DNA from: Clostridium scatologenes
GTDB taxonomy: Bacteria; Bacillota; Clostridia; Clostridiales; Clostridiaceae
Assembly: GCF_000968375.1 (NCBI RefSeq)
Contig: NZ_CP009933.1
Span: 2,046,001-2,110,000, forward strand
Direction of reading: 5' to 3'
DNA length: 64,000 bases
This document shows positions 34,943 to 44,317 of this stretch, piece after piece (positions within the stretch are counted from its first letter, which is position 1; the number at the start of each line of letters is the position of its first letter). The translations under genes were made by a program, and so were the position numbers. Below the pieces are notes generated by a model that was given only the letters and a program-made list of their open reading frames with translations, was not told where the DNA came from and made no database searches.

Positions 34943-35242
34943 ATGAAGTTTATCAAGCTGATATTTAAGATTATCGCCGCGCCGTTTGTGGTTCTGTTGA
35001 CGATAATAACACCCATGATTGAATTTGTGTTCTGCTATGCCGCCGCTCTCTTACAGGTAGTTTCCGGGATAGGCGTTCTTATCAGTATTGCCCTGCTGAT
35101 AAGCGGTGAAAAGCTGGGCTTCGGCGTGTTCCTGTTCCTGTCGTTTTTAATTTCACCCCTTGGGATTCCCGCCATTGCGGAATACCTCATTGACGGACTG
35201 CACAGCCTAAACAATTCGCTTCGCTTTTTCATTGTAAGCTAA
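34943..35242 (+). CDS. CD1845-family membrane protein
   Basis: 99 residues with three hydrophobic segments and the pattern KLIFKIIAAPFVVLLTIITPMIEFVFCYAAALLQVVSGIG typical of the CD1845 family, usually placed before the relaxase. AAAGGAG precedes the start. A role at the membrane during transfer is inferred from position only. Confidence 0.75.
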   Translation: MKFIKLIFKIIAAPFVVLLTIITPMIEFVFCYAAALLQVVSGIGVLISIALLISGEKLGFGVFLFLSFLISPLGIPAIAEYLIDGLHSLNNSLRFFIVS

Positions 35243-35268
35243 CAGCGGCATAACAGAACTGCCGGGCA

Positions 35269-35293
35269 ACTTCGGGGCAACTTGGCCCGAAGT
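35269..35293. repeat. 25-bp palindrome, copy 15
   Basis: One mismatch in the first arm (GGGGCAA), central C; between the CD1845-type gene and the relaxase. Confidence 0.9.
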
Positions 35294-35321
35294 TGTTTTT
35301 TCGAGGAAAGGAGGAAACGAC

Positions 35322-36722
35322 ATGGCAACCACCCGCCTTATGACCCGTCACACGGGAAGTGGCATGACCATTATGGAAACTTTAAAGGACGGTTTTGACT
35401 ACGGGAAAAATCCAGATAAGACCCGCAACGGAGATTTAATTCTTGCCTATGAATGTGACCCTGCCACGGCTGACGCAGAATTTTTACTCTCCAAAGCAAA
35501 ATATAAGGCTATTACCGGGCGGGAGCAAAAACGGGAGAATGATGTGCTGTATTATCAAATCCGACAGGCATTCCCGCCCGGCGAAACAGACCCGGAAACC
35601 GCTCTTAAAATCAGCTATGACCTTGCTATGCGCTGGACAAAAGGGCGACACGCCTTTTTCGTGGTTTCCCATGCTGACCGCCCCCACCCTCATTGCCATA
35701 TTTACTACAATTCCACCTCACTGGACTGCACCCGGAAATTCCGGGATTTTATCGGTTCTGCCCGTGCGGTGCGGCGGCTTTCCGACCGGATATGCCTTGA
35801 AAACGGACTGTCTGTTATTACCAATCCGAAACGCCACAGCAAGGGGAAATTCAAGCATTACGGGGAATGGCTGGGAGGTCATAAACCGCCTACCTTTCAA
35901 GAAAAATTAAAGGCACAAATTGATATTTGTCTTGCAACGAAGCCGCCGGATATGGACACTTTTTTACAGGCAATGACGGCGGCTGGCTATGAAATCAAGC
36001 AGGGGCGCGGCGGCACGATCAGCTTTCGGGCAGAGGGGCAGGAACGCTTTACCCGGCTCCGTGCTTCTACGCTTGGCAAGGGCTACGGGCAGGAGGATAT
36101 ACAAGCGGCGATTGAGGGAAAAGCCGCTCCGCAGGAACGGCGCAAGGTCAATCTGATTGTGGATATTCAAGCCCGTATGAAAGCCGAAAAAGGACCGGCT
36201 TATGAACGCTGGGCAAAGGTATTCAACCTCAAGCAGATGGCGGCAGCTTTACAGTATTTGCAGGAAAATGGTTTGCTGGAATATGCAGATTTGGAGCAAA
36301 AGACCGCGGAGCTTACCGACCGTTTCCATACGCTTTCAGACAGCATAAAAGCCACCGAAGCCGCTATGCGTGTCAATGCGGAGCTAAAGGCAGCGGTGGT
36401 GGATTATGCTAAAACCCGTTCTGTATTTGAGGGGTACAAGGCGGCGAAGTACAGCAAGAAATATCTTGCCGAGCATGAAGCCGATATTGCTACCTACCGG
36501 GCGGCGCAGGACATCTTCCGGCGTTTGCTGTCCGGGGCGAAGCTCCCCAAAATGGATACGCTCAAAGCGGAGTTCCAGCGGTTATCGGCAGATAAGAAAA
36601 AGGCTTACCGGGAGTACCGGGAAACCAAAAAGGCCATGCAGGAAATTGTTACGGTGAAAAGCAATATAGACCACCTGCTCGGCCTGACGGACGCGCAGAA
36701 AAATAAGGAAATGGAGCGATAG
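35322..36722 (+). CDS. Relaxase/mobilisation nuclease (MOBP-like)
   Basis: 466 residues. The metal-binding histidines are visible as HADRPHPHCHIYYNS, preceded by FVVS; the N-terminal region MATTRLMTRHTGSGMTIMETLKDGFDYGKNPDKT is usual for relaxases of this ICE family. The candidate catalytic Tyr lies in the N-terminal third. The C-terminal half is helical with a DUF-like coiled region. It nicks at the origin of transfer and pilots the strand. AAAGGAGG ribosome site; transcribed with the CD1845-type gene. Confidence 0.9.
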   Translation: MATTRLMTRHTGSGMTIMETLKDGFDYGKNPDKTRNGDLILAYECDPATADAEFLLSKAKYKAITGREQKRENDVLYYQIRQAFPPGETDPETALKISYDLAMRWTKGRHAFFVVSHADRPHPHCHIYYNSTSLDCTRKFRDFIGSARAVRRLSDRICLENGLSVITNPKRHSKGKFKHYGEWLGGHKPPTFQEKLKAQIDICLATKPPDMDTFLQAMTAAGYEIKQGRGGTISFRAEGQERFTRLRASTLGKGYGQEDIQAAIEGKAAPQERRKVNLIVDIQARMKAEKGPAYERWAKVFNLKQMAAALQYLQENGLLEYADLEQKTAELTDRFHTLSDSIKATEAAMRVNAELKAAVVDYAKTRSVFEGYKAAKYSKKYLAEHEADIATYRAAQDIFRRLLSGAKLPKMDTLKAEFQRLSADKKKAYREYRETKKAMQEIVTVKSNIDHLLGLTDAQKNKEMER

Positions 36723-36755
36723 CGAACATGACGCAACATGAGGTGCAACGCACCG

Positions 36756-36780
36756 ACTTCGGGCCAAATTGGCCCGAAGT
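36756..36780. repeat. 25-bp palindrome, copy 16
   Basis: Perfect arms, central A (only copy with A); follows the relaxase gene. It is the last copy before the cargo island. Confidence 0.93.
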
Positions 36781-36813
36781 CGCAGGGTTTGGGGCGGCTT
36801 GCCCCAACAAGCA

Positions 36814-36885
36814 ATTTTTAAGAGTTGACCGCAGGGAAATTCTTAAAAATGTGCAAGTGTCAATACACTTGCCCTGCTTGCGGGT
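36814..36885. other. Candidate origin of transfer
   Basis: Dyad ATTTTTAAGA (36814-36823) / TCTTAAAAAT (36841-36850), then a perfect hairpin GCAAGTGT (36853-36860) / ACACTTGC (36865-36872), followed at once by CCTGC. A hairpin directly before a CCCTG-like nick region next to a relaxase gene fits a MOBP-type oriT. Nick site not proven. Confidence 0.45.
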
Positions 36886-36927
36886 TAGCGTAAGCCCCAA
36901 AAATGGCACAAAAATTGTGGTTTGCTT

Positions 36928-37257
36928 TTAATATCCTTCCGCCCCAAAATTCCGATTACCAAATTTGTATTTTAAATTTGCATGTCTATCGAAAATCATT
37001 ATCGCACTTTTTCCTTTGAGATATCCCATGATTTGCGATATACTGTATTTTGGTGGAATTGAGAGAAGCAAATGAATATGGTCGGGCATTATATGTCCTT
37101 CTATGATCGCAATTCCCTTCCTTTTGCATAAATCTCTTATGATTTGCCGTATGTCGTCCCTCAATTGATAATAGATTATCTTTCGCTGATACTTCGGCGT
37201 GAATACGTGGTCATTATGTCTGTCTGTGTGCGGTGATGATGGTGAAACTGTAAGCAT
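36928..37257 (-). pseudogene. IS200/IS605 TnpA transposase remnant
   Basis: 109 codons. The HUH motif IEGHIMPDHIHLLLS is intact, as are VFTPKYQRK and LKGKSAIMIFDRHANLKYKFGNRNF. But the frame stops at AEGY, before the C-terminal helix that carries the catalytic tyrosine, and the N-terminus looks shortened. The full protein is usually 130-155 residues, so this copy should be inactive. Confidence 0.8.
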
Positions 37258-37388
37258 TTACGGTAATTTCGCTGCCGAGATGTACTATGATACGACTCCA
37301 GAGGCAAGATATATGGAGCTATGGTTGCCATTAAGTTCATCGCAAAGTATAATGCAAATATGGATAAAAACAATGGAATACAAAAATA

Positions 37389-37527
37389 ATCTACTCCGGT
37401 TTTTTGCCTATTGGTATGGCGATTTTTGGGCCTTTAGCAGATGTTGTCCCATTTCGTTGGGTTATGGTTTGGTTCAGGCGTTGCGTTAATTATTATTGCT
37501 ACAGTTACACACTGCAATCTCATTTAG
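37389..37527 (+). pseudogene. MFS efflux gene remnant (Mef-like C-terminus)
   Basis: The frame of 37398 reads FLPIGMAIFGPLADVVPFRWVMVW, a typical stretch of late helices in Mef-type macrolide exporters; a +1 shift near 37455 continues VALIIIATVTHCNLI to a stop at 37527. No intact start. Debris from an earlier insertion. Confidence 0.55.
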
Positions 37528-37602
37528 CAAATAAATAGATGTATCATGGAAAAATGCGAATGGATATTACTCGCTATTTATATAATTTGGAGGGTTATAA
37601 AG

Positions 37603-38187
37603 TTGAATAAAATAACAAAAAAGAATGTCATTCCCATACTAAGCGTTACAGTGGTTGGTGTTTTATTAGGTCTTTTTTCGGCCTATATAGACAATAGGCA
37701 TATCCATATCAATTTCTTCTTAGGTCAAATAAATGTAAATGCGATTCTTTCAAATTTTGGTATATGGATCCTTATTGCATTATTTATTTCATTAAAAAGC
37801 GAAAAATCTATTTCAGCTGCAATTAGAGTTTTGTTTTTTTTCTTAAGTCTAAATATTACATTTCATATATACCATTTATTGATTCATGTTAATGTTAATA
37901 GCTATATGTTAATTTGGTATACAATTACCGCAATATCGCCGTTTTTGGCCGTTTTATGTCATAAAATAAAGCAAGATAATATCTTAGCGGTATTACTATC
38001 AGCAGGTGTTATTTCGGTAATGCTTTTGCAAATTATGTCCAGTAATCATGATGATATGTATTGTGAGATAATATTTTTAATTTGTGCTATAATTCTTATG
38101 CATAAAAAATTGATTACAACATTAATATCACTGTGTATAGGACCTGCTATTGCCTTTTTTCTGTATCAAATGCCTTTCTTTTCCTGA
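37603..38187 (+). CDS. Multi-pass membrane protein of unknown function (DUF6518-like)
   Basis: 194 residues from TTG 37603, which has GGAGG about 10 bases upstream; an ATG at 37546 would add 19 residues but lacks a ribosome site. About six membrane helices, short loops, no motif recognised with certainty. AT-rich unlike the ICE backbone. It stands between the transposase remnant and the TetR-nitroreductase pair. Confidence 0.5.
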   Translation: MNKITKKNVIPILSVTVVGVLLGLFSAYIDNRHIHINFFLGQINVNAILSNFGIWILIALFISLKSEKSISAAIRVLFFFLSLNITFHIYHLLIHVNVNSYMLIWYTITAISPFLAVLCHKIKQDNILAVLLSAGVISVMLLQIMSSNHDDMYCEIIFLICAIILMHKKLITTLISLCIGPAIAFFLYQMPFFS

Positions 38188-38585
38188 ATGAGATGGTTTT
38201 TTAGTAAAAAGTCTGAAAATATGAAGGATTAATAGATGTTTACGACTTTTGCGAAGGATTTTGGATTGGAGTATATTTTGATATAATAATGACGCTTTCC
38301 AAAGGAAAATGTCCTTATCTAATACAATGGAATATTGATATGTGTTTGCGAGGGAACTGAACAAGTTGAAAAAGGTAAGACCTGACCTCTAGACCTGTGG
38401 CTAATACCGGCGTAAGAAAGCAATTTCTTACGCCATCTTTGCGTCTGAAAGAGCTTCCGAATTAATTGAAGTCTCTCATTTACACCCCTTGATAGATTAC
38501 ATAGATAGAGTTATCAAATGACAAATTGAATTGCCATACAGAAAAATAGACTTGCTCTGCGATTTTATTAGCCCTTAATAAAAAA
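38188..38585. other. Gap with one palindrome, otherwise empty
   Basis: 398 bp between convergent genes. It contains GGCGTAAGAAA (38408-38418) / TTTCTTACGCC (38423-38433), a near-perfect stem with TTT after it, probably a terminator. No coding frame supported. Confidence 0.55.
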
Positions 38586-39182
38586 TCAACTTGACAATAA
38601 TACAATGACAGTTTTGGTTACTTGGTCTTTAAAAATATTGAAGTCTAAGCCGTTGTGTGAAAATGCAGATTTTTCCTGTCTAAGAGCATCAATTAAAATG
38701 CAGCAAGTGTAAACTTTTTCAAATAAGTCATCTTGCGTTATGCCATTTTTATTTAATAGCTCTTTAATTTTTAAAAAATATTCATTTTCAAAATTGGAAA
38801 AATGACGATTGATATCAGTATCTTCTGATATCATCATTCTTAACTGAGCCAGAGCGTGACTGGTATCGGCATATAAGTCAATATAATAACAGATCCAATT
38901 TTCGACAAAACTAGCTAGTGAAAAAGGTTGTTGCAAACTTAATTTTTCAAGTAAATGGCCTGAAATATTTTCAAGATAATCGTGAAAAGCAGCAATGTAT
39001 ATTTGTTTCTTATCTTTAAAGTAACTATATAGCGCTCCTGTTGAGATACCAGCACGTTTGGCAATCTCAATTGTATTGGTTTTATAATATCCTTTTTCGC
39101 AAAAAAGGGCAAACCCGGCATCTAGTATTTTTTTCTTTGTTTCAATAGAACGTTTTTGAATGGGTTCTCTTACATCATTCAT
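38586..39182 (-). CDS. TetR-family repressor of the nitroreductase gene
   Basis: 198 residues. The helix-turn-helix ends in RAGISTGALYSYFKDKKQIY, the TetR signature. C-terminal ligand domain unassigned. Two matching dyads in the divergent gap to the nitroreductase gene (39232-39309) mark the likely operators. It is cargo, different in base use from the conjugation genes. Confidence 0.85.
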   Translation of the reverse strand: MNDVREPIQKRSIETKKKILDAGFALFCEKGYYKTNTIEIAKRAGISTGALYSYFKDKKQIYIAAFHDYLENISGHLLEKLSLQQPFSLASFVENWICYYIDLYADTSHALAQLRMMISEDTDINRHFSNFENEYFLKIKELLNKNGITQDDLFEKVYTCCILIDALRQEKSAFSHNGLDFNIFKDQVTKTVIVLLSS

Positions 39183-39231
39183 AATATCACCTCTTTTTTA
39201 TTATACTTGGAACTTTAAATCAGGTCAATGA

Positions 39232-39309
39232 AATGTGAATCATTATTCGCATTTTGTTGACATCTATCAATGCGGGTACTATAATAATAATGTGAATAAT
39301 CATTCGTAT
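39232..39309 (+). promoter_or_regulatory. Nitroreductase promoter with twin TetR operators
   Basis: -35 TTGACA (39257-39262), 17-base spacer, -10 TATAAT (39280-39285), a consensus promoter. Dyads ATGTGAAT-N4-ATTCGCAT (39232-39251) and ATGTGAAT-N4-ATTCGTAT (39290-39309) flank it on both sides. Confidence 0.8.
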
Positions 39310-39324
39310 ATAGGAGGAAGAATA

Positions 39325-39849
39325 ATGGATTTTTTAACACTGGCAAAACAACGCTGCACAACACGCGGCTTTACGGGAGCACAGATTCCAAAAGATGACT
39401 TAAATCAGATTTTATCGGCTGGACGTGTCGCCCCTACAGCCTGTAATAAACAACCACAAAGGATTATTGTTGTTCAAAGTGAAGAAAACATTTTAAAAAT
39501 TAAAAAGGCTTATCAAACGTTTGGTTCTAAGTGTGTTTTTATCGTGTGTCGGGATCGACGGGATGAATTAATACGGCCATTTGATCAAAAATGTTCTGGC
39601 GATTTGGATATAGGTATTGTCTGTGACCACCTGATGTTGGCAGCAAGAGAATTAAATATTGGAAGCGTAATGGTTGGTTTGTTTGATCCCGCAATTATAA
39701 GCAATGAATTTCATTTACCAGAGTACATAGAACCGACAGCTTTACTCTTAATAGGGTATCCAGAAAAAGGCTTTTTAAGTCCAGAGCGTCATATTGCCCA
39801 ACGCAAAGAAATAAGCGAAACGGTGATGTATGAGAAATATATAGATTAA
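39325..39849 (+). CDS. Nitroreductase-family flavoprotein
   Basis: 174 residues from ATG 39325, preceded by AGGAGG; an earlier in-frame codon lies inside the promoter. The start LAKQRCTTRGFTGAQIPKDDLNQILSAGRVAPTACNKQPQRIIVV is the FMN-binding N-terminus of the nitroreductase fold; the C-terminal stretch LLLIGYPEKGFLSPERH also fits. It should reduce nitro or quinone compounds with NAD(P)H. Controlled by the divergent TetR. Confidence 0.85.
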   Translation: MDFLTLAKQRCTTRGFTGAQIPKDDLNQILSAGRVAPTACNKQPQRIIVVQSEENILKIKKAYQTFGSKCVFIVCRDRRDELIRPFDQKCSGDLDIGIVCDHLMLAARELNIGSVMVGLFDPAIISNEFHLPEYIEPTALLLIGYPEKGFLSPERHIAQRKEISETVMYEKYID

Positions 39850-39879
39850 GGTAAAAGTCTTCCATAGGAGTTGTTGAGT

Positions 39880-40302
39880 ATGAAAGTATTAGTAAGTGCA
39901 TGTGTACTAGGATGTAATTGTAAATATAATGGAAGAAACAATCGCAATGAAGCTGTGATTGAATATCTAAAAGGAAAAGAGGTTCTCAGTATTTGTCCTG
40001 AAATGTTAGCCAATATGCCTATTCCCCGACCATGTGCTGAGATTGTTGATGAAGTAGTGATGGATGATAAGGGAAATAATGTTGATTCTGATTATAGGAA
40101 AGCAGTTGCGCTTGCATTAGAAAAAATAGAAGGAGAAAAAATTGATTTGGCTATTTTGCAGTCAAGAAGTCCAACTTGCGGAGTTAACAATATATATGAT
40201 GGAACATTTACCGGGAAGCTAATATCTGGTCAGGGACTTTTTGCTAAAGCCCTGATTACTAAAGGGTACCCCGTAAAAGATGCAGAAGATTTTAATATGT
40301 AG
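39880..40302 (+). CDS. DUF523 family protein
   Basis: 140 residues, ATG 39880 after AGGAG. VSACVLGCNCKYNGRNNRN, ICPEMLANMPIPRPCAEI and LQSRSPTCGVNNIYDGTFTGKLISGQGLFAKAL are the DUF523 signatures. Conserved cysteines suggest metal binding; reaction unknown. It follows the nitroreductase gene by 30 bases and is probably cotranscribed. Confidence 0.85.
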   Translation: MKVLVSACVLGCNCKYNGRNNRNEAVIEYLKGKEVLSICPEMLANMPIPRPCAEIVDEVVMDDKGNNVDSDYRKAVALALEKIEGEKIDLAILQSRSPTCGVNNIYDGTFTGKLISGQGLFAKALITKGYPVKDAEDFNM

Positions 40303-40384
40303 ATTCGAAATAGAAAAATTCAATGTTTTTGCCGAATATCAGTTGGTCGTCGTGTCTAACTTTTCATTACATTAGAAAGAGGGA

Positions 40385-41281
40385 TTAGCATTGCTGATCC
40401 CTTTTTCTGTACTCCAAAGGGGTACAGCCAATCTGTTCTCGGAAAGTTTTCGTAAAGTAGCTGCTGCTTTGAAATCCGCATTGAAAGGCAATATCGATAG
40501 AAGTCATATCTGTATCGATTAACATTTGACATGCTTTTTGGATTCGATATTGTTTCAGGTACTGATTCGGTGTGGAATGGATTGTACGGTGAAAACAGCG
40601 CAGAACTTCGCTTTCACTGATCAGCGCTACCCTTGCTAAAGTAGAGATGGTTATGGTTTCTGAAAAATGCATCTGAATGTATTGAAGCATGGTTTTTATT
40701 CGATCGGCATTTCGAAGATTTCGAATGCTGGGTTTTGCTTCACATATGGAATGATTTGTTAGCACAATTAGAATCAATTGCGATAATTCGTTCCTGACAT
40801 ATATTTCAAAACCATTTTCAGTGTTATAAAGTCTGTTCCATACAGAAATCGAGTAAGCGAGTATTTTGTCCTGCCAGTTAATGAATGGGTCTAATAAAAT
40901 GTATGGCAGATTTTTATTCTGGATAATCGGCTCAATATAATTTTGCCAGTATATACTATCTATGCTTCCGATTAGCCTTGGATGAAAAACAATGGATCTT
41001 AAAACGTATTCGCCATCGTTTGTTGCATGAATGGAATGAAGAAAGCCTGCATTGATAAATATCCCTTGATTTTTGTTTAGGATATGTTCTGTGCTATTAA
41101 CAGATACTTTTATCGATCCTGAGATTACCCATATAATCTCAAAATCTTCGTGCCAGTGCCAGGGAATAGAATAGCTTGATAAGTTTTCCTCATAAAAAGC
41201 AATCGGGAATTCTGACGTTCCATGCTTTTGAACTTCTTCACCGGAAGAATTCACTGTTACATTACATTTTGCTATGCTCAT
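40385..41281 (-). CDS. AraC-family regulator with cupin domain
   Basis: 298 residues. Cupin start around IPWHWHEDFEIIWVISGSIKVSV; two C-terminal helix-turn-helix motifs (ISTLARVALISESEVLRCFHRTIHSTPNQYLKQYR and SIDIAFQCGFQSSSYFTKTFREQIGCTPLEYRK). Divergent from the MFS gene at 41393 with a 111-base gap, so probably its activator. Confidence 0.85.
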   Translation of the reverse strand: MSIAKCNVTVNSSGEEVQKHGTSEFPIAFYEENLSSYSIPWHWHEDFEIIWVISGSIKVSVNSTEHILNKNQGIFINAGFLHSIHATNDGEYVLRSIVFHPRLIGSIDSIYWQNYIEPIIQNKNLPYILLDPFINWQDKILAYSISVWNRLYNTENGFEIYVRNELSQLILIVLTNHSICEAKPSIRNLRNADRIKTMLQYIQMHFSETITISTLARVALISESEVLRCFHRTIHSTPNQYLKQYRIQKACQMLIDTDMTSIDIAFQCGFQSSSYFTKTFREQIGCTPLEYRKRDQQC

Positions 41282-41392
41282 ACAAGATACCTTCTCTTTG
41301 ACGATTTTATTATATAATTTCGAGTGAAATATTATATAAAAGTTCGTTGAATGATGATATTATTATATCACAAAAAAGAGAAGGAGATCAAT

Positions 41393-42553
41393 ATGTTTCA
41401 ATTACTGTTAGTAATTATCTATATTGCATTTATTAGTCTTGGATTGCCCGATTCCTTATTGGGTTCGGCATGGCCATCCATGTATATGGAATTTGGGGTG
41501 CCGATTTCATACATAGGCGTCATTTCTATGATTATTGCAATCGGAACCGTTGTTTCAAGTTTACAGAGTGATAAACTTACCCGTAAATTTGGAACCGGAA
41601 AGATAACGACCATCAGCATTACTATGACGGCAGTTGCTTTATTTGGCTTTTCCAGTTCACACTCATTTGGTTTGCTTTGTTTCTGGGCAGTTCCTTACGG
41701 ACTTGGAGCAGGTAGTGTTGATGCATCCTTGAATAATTATGTAGCACTTCACTATGCAAGCAGACATATGAGTTGGCTTCATTGTATGTGGGGAATCGGC
41801 GCAACTATTGGGCCTTATATGATGGGATATGCCTTGAAGCATGGTCAGAATTGGAATGCAGGTTATCAGTATATTTCCTTTTTACAGATTGCTTTTGCAG
41901 TAGTTTTGTTTTTTAGCCTGCCGTTATGGAAGAACCAAAAAGGGACGGCAGAAGAGAATGATATTTTAGCGGGAAAAGCATTGCCTTTGAAAGAGGTAAT
42001 TCAGATTTCTGGAGCAAAAGAAGTAATGCTTTGTTTCTTTTGCTACTGTGCTTTGGAACAGACGACCGGCTTATGGGCAAGCAGTTATCTTACCCTGATC
42101 AAAGGATTTTCAATTGAGACAGCGGCTGGTTTTGCAAGTATGTTTTTTATTGGTATTACCATTGGGAGGGTATTAAGTGGATTTATAAGTATGAAATTAA
42201 GCGATTTACAAATGATTCGTCTGGGGCAGGGAATCATTGCGGCTGGTATTATTATGATGTTACTGCCGTTAAATGAAGTAATATCTTTGGTCGGCTTGTT
42301 TTTCTTTGGTTTTGGATGTGCGCCAATCTACCCATGTATTATTCACTCCACTCCGTCCCGTTTTGGTGCGGATAAGTCACAGGCAATCATCGGGGTTCAG
42401 ATGGCAAGTGCATATGTGGGAACCTGTGTGATGCCGCCGCTATTCGGCTTAATTGCAAAGCATATAAATATTGTTTTGCTGCCGGTATATTTGCTAATCA
42501 TTCTTTTATTAATGGTGATGATGCATGAATTGCTGGTAAAAAAAACTGCTTGA
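41393..42553 (+). CDS. MFS transporter, FucP/sugar-permease-like
   Basis: 386 residues from ATG 41393, after AAGGAGAT. About twelve helices. The N-terminal FISLGLPDSLLGSAWPSMYMEFGVPISYIGVI and the GAGSVDASLNNYVALHY loop fit the fucose-permease-like MFS group of Firmicutes. Substrate unknown; the adjacent AraC regulator suggests an inducible small molecule. Four bases separate it from the next gene. Confidence 0.8.
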   Translation: MFQLLLVIIYIAFISLGLPDSLLGSAWPSMYMEFGVPISYIGVISMIIAIGTVVSSLQSDKLTRKFGTGKITTISITMTAVALFGFSSSHSFGLLCFWAVPYGLGAGSVDASLNNYVALHYASRHMSWLHCMWGIGATIGPYMMGYALKHGQNWNAGYQYISFLQIAFAVVLFFSLPLWKNQKGTAEENDILAGKALPLKEVIQISGAKEVMLCFFCYCALEQTTGLWASSYLTLIKGFSIETAAGFASMFFIGITIGRVLSGFISMKLSDLQMIRLGQGIIAAGIIMMLLPLNEVISLVGLFFFGFGCAPIYPCIIHSTPSRFGADKSQAIIGVQMASAYVGTCVMPPLFGLIAKHINIVLLPVYLLIILLLMVMMHELLVKKTA

Positions 42554-42557
42554 AGGG

Positions 42558-43400
42558 ATGAAGAAAATGTTTGCTGATTATCATGTTCACACAGAATTTA
42601 GCGATGATTCTGTTTATGAAATGGAAGAGGTTGTAAAAGATGCAATACAAATAAAAATGGAAGAAATATGTTTTACGGATCATGTAGATTATGGAGTTAA
42701 GCTGGACTGGAATGATAAGAAAGAAATTCAATATCGCGATGGTATGCCTATGGCAAATGTGTATTATCCAGAATATTTTGAGACGATTAAGGAATTACAA
42801 TATTTATATGGTGACTTGATTGCTATAAAAAAGGGAATGGAGTTTGGAGTACAGGTGCATACAATTTCTCAATATGAAAAGCTCTTTGTGAAATATCCAT
42901 TTGATTTTATTATTCTATCTGTGCATCAAATAGATAACTTGGAATTATGGACACAGGATTTTCAGAAAGGAAAGAGCCAGAAAGAATATAACGAAAAATA
43001 TTATCAAGAGCTGCTGGAAATTGTAAAACAATATAAAAATTATAGTGTTTTGGGACATTTAGATATTATTATAAGATATGATAAAAATGGCACATATCCG
43101 TTTGAAAAGATTTCAGACATAGTTAATGAAATTTTAAAAATTGTCATTCGTGATGGAAAAGGAATAGAAGTAAATACGTCATCCTACAGATATGGACTTA
43201 CGGATATGACACCATCCAAAGATATACTTACTTTATATAAAAAATTAGGCGGTGAGATTATCACGATTGGAAGCGACAGTCATAAAAAAGGACAGCTAGG
43301 TGCACATATTGAAAATACCAAGAAAGTATTATTCGATATGGGATTTCGATATCATTGTACATACGAGAATATGAGGCCGCATTTTCATAAGTTGATATAA
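42558..43400 (+). CDS. PHP-domain phosphoesterase (HisJ/histidinol-phosphatase-like)
   Basis: 280 residues. The metal-binding motifs are visible: DYHVHTEFSDDS, FTDHVDYG, LSVHQI, LGHLDII, VNTSSYR and GSDSHKKGQLGAHI. Such proteins are annotated as histidinol phosphatases, but no other histidine gene is present, so the substrate may differ. Probably cotranscribed with the MFS gene. Confidence 0.82.
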   Translation: MKKMFADYHVHTEFSDDSVYEMEEVVKDAIQIKMEEICFTDHVDYGVKLDWNDKKEIQYRDGMPMANVYYPEYFETIKELQYLYGDLIAIKKGMEFGVQVHTISQYEKLFVKYPFDFIILSVHQIDNLELWTQDFQKGKSQKEYNEKYYQELLEIVKQYKNYSVLGHLDIIIRYDKNGTYPFEKISDIVNEILKIVIRDGKGIEVNTSSYRYGLTDMTPSKDILTLYKKLGGEIITIGSDSHKKGQLGAHIENTKKVLFDMGFRYHCTYENMRPHFHKLI

Positions 43401-43453
43401 TAGAAAATTGTCCGGATAACTTAGTTTATCTTCACTATAAAAGGAGACACAGT

Positions 43454-44317
43454 ATGCGATCAGAAAAAGAAATGATGGATTTAATCATAGCAGTTGCCAA
43501 CAATGATGTCCGCATTCGTGCGGCCTACTTAGAAGGTTCACGTGCAAATCCAAATGTACCAAAAGATATCTTTCAAGATTATGATATTGTATATGTTGTT
43601 ACAGAAACAAGGTCATTCAGAGAGGACAAAGCCTGGATTGATCGATTTGGTGAGCGCTTGTATATGCAATATCCAGAGGAAAATATCTACTACACTTCTG
43701 ATGTTGAAAATTGCTATGGTTGGCTAATTCAATTCACTGATGGAAATAGATTGGATTTACATGTAAAGACATTAGAAAATGTACTTAATAGTCTAGAATT
43801 GTATAAAACACTAGTTGACAAGGACAATATCATGCCTCAAAAACAAGTATTGTCCGATGAAGAATATTGGGTGAAAAAGCCGGTGCCAAATCAATTCTAT
43901 TGTACATGTAATGAATTTTGGTGGTGTTTAAATAATGTGGCGAAGGGATTATGGAGGAATGAGATTCCATATGCAATGGATATGATAAATTTTCAAATAA
44001 GGCCAATGCTTAGGCGGCTGCTGGAATGGAAAATTGGGATTGATAATGATTTTTCAGTCAGCGCAGGGAAATCCGCAAAATACATGGACAAGTATTTGCC
44101 GAAAGGGATTTATGAACAATACTTAGAATCTTATTCGAAAGCACAAATAAACGCTATATGGGATGCTGTTTTTCTCATGTGCGATTTGTTTCAGAAAATT
44201 TCTTTGGAGGTAAGTGAGAAATTAAATTTCCCCTACGATTTGACAGAAGCAAGAAATAGCAAGAGCTACCTTGAGCGCGTTAAAAGCTTACCGTCCAACG
44301 CAACAGAAATATACTAG
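43454..44317 (+). CDS. aadE: Aminoglycoside 6-nucleotidyltransferase (ANT(6)/AadE-like)
   Basis: 287 residues, close to the 285-302 of ANT(6) enzymes. The nucleotidyltransferase motif runs from Gly28 (GSRANP) to the acidic pair in FQDYDIVYVV (Asp42, Asp44), and FTDGNRLDLHV supplies the third acid. NQFYCTCNEFWWCLNNVAKGLWRNEIPYAMDM is typical of AadE. It adenylates the 6 position of streptomycin. AAAGGAGA ribosome site. The active residues seem complete, so resistance is plausible. Confidence 0.87.
   Translation: MRSEKEMMDLIIAVANNDVRIRAAYLEGSRANPNVPKDIFQDYDIVYVVTETRSFREDKAWIDRFGERLYMQYPEENIYYTSDVENCYGWLIQFTDGNRLDLHVKTLENVLNSLELYKTLVDKDNIMPQKQVLSDEEYWVKKPVPNQFYCTCNEFWWCLNNVAKGLWRNEIPYAMDMINFQIRPMLRRLLEWKIGIDNDFSVSAGKSAKYMDKYLPKGIYEQYLESYSKAQINAIWDAVFLMCDLFQKISLEVSEKLNFPYDLTEARNSKSYLERVKSLPSNATEIY

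Noticed and set aside
36728..36931. 67-codon frame after the relaxase gene
   Set aside because: It is made of the palindrome and the candidate oriT hairpins, has no ribosome site, and ends in the transposase remnant.
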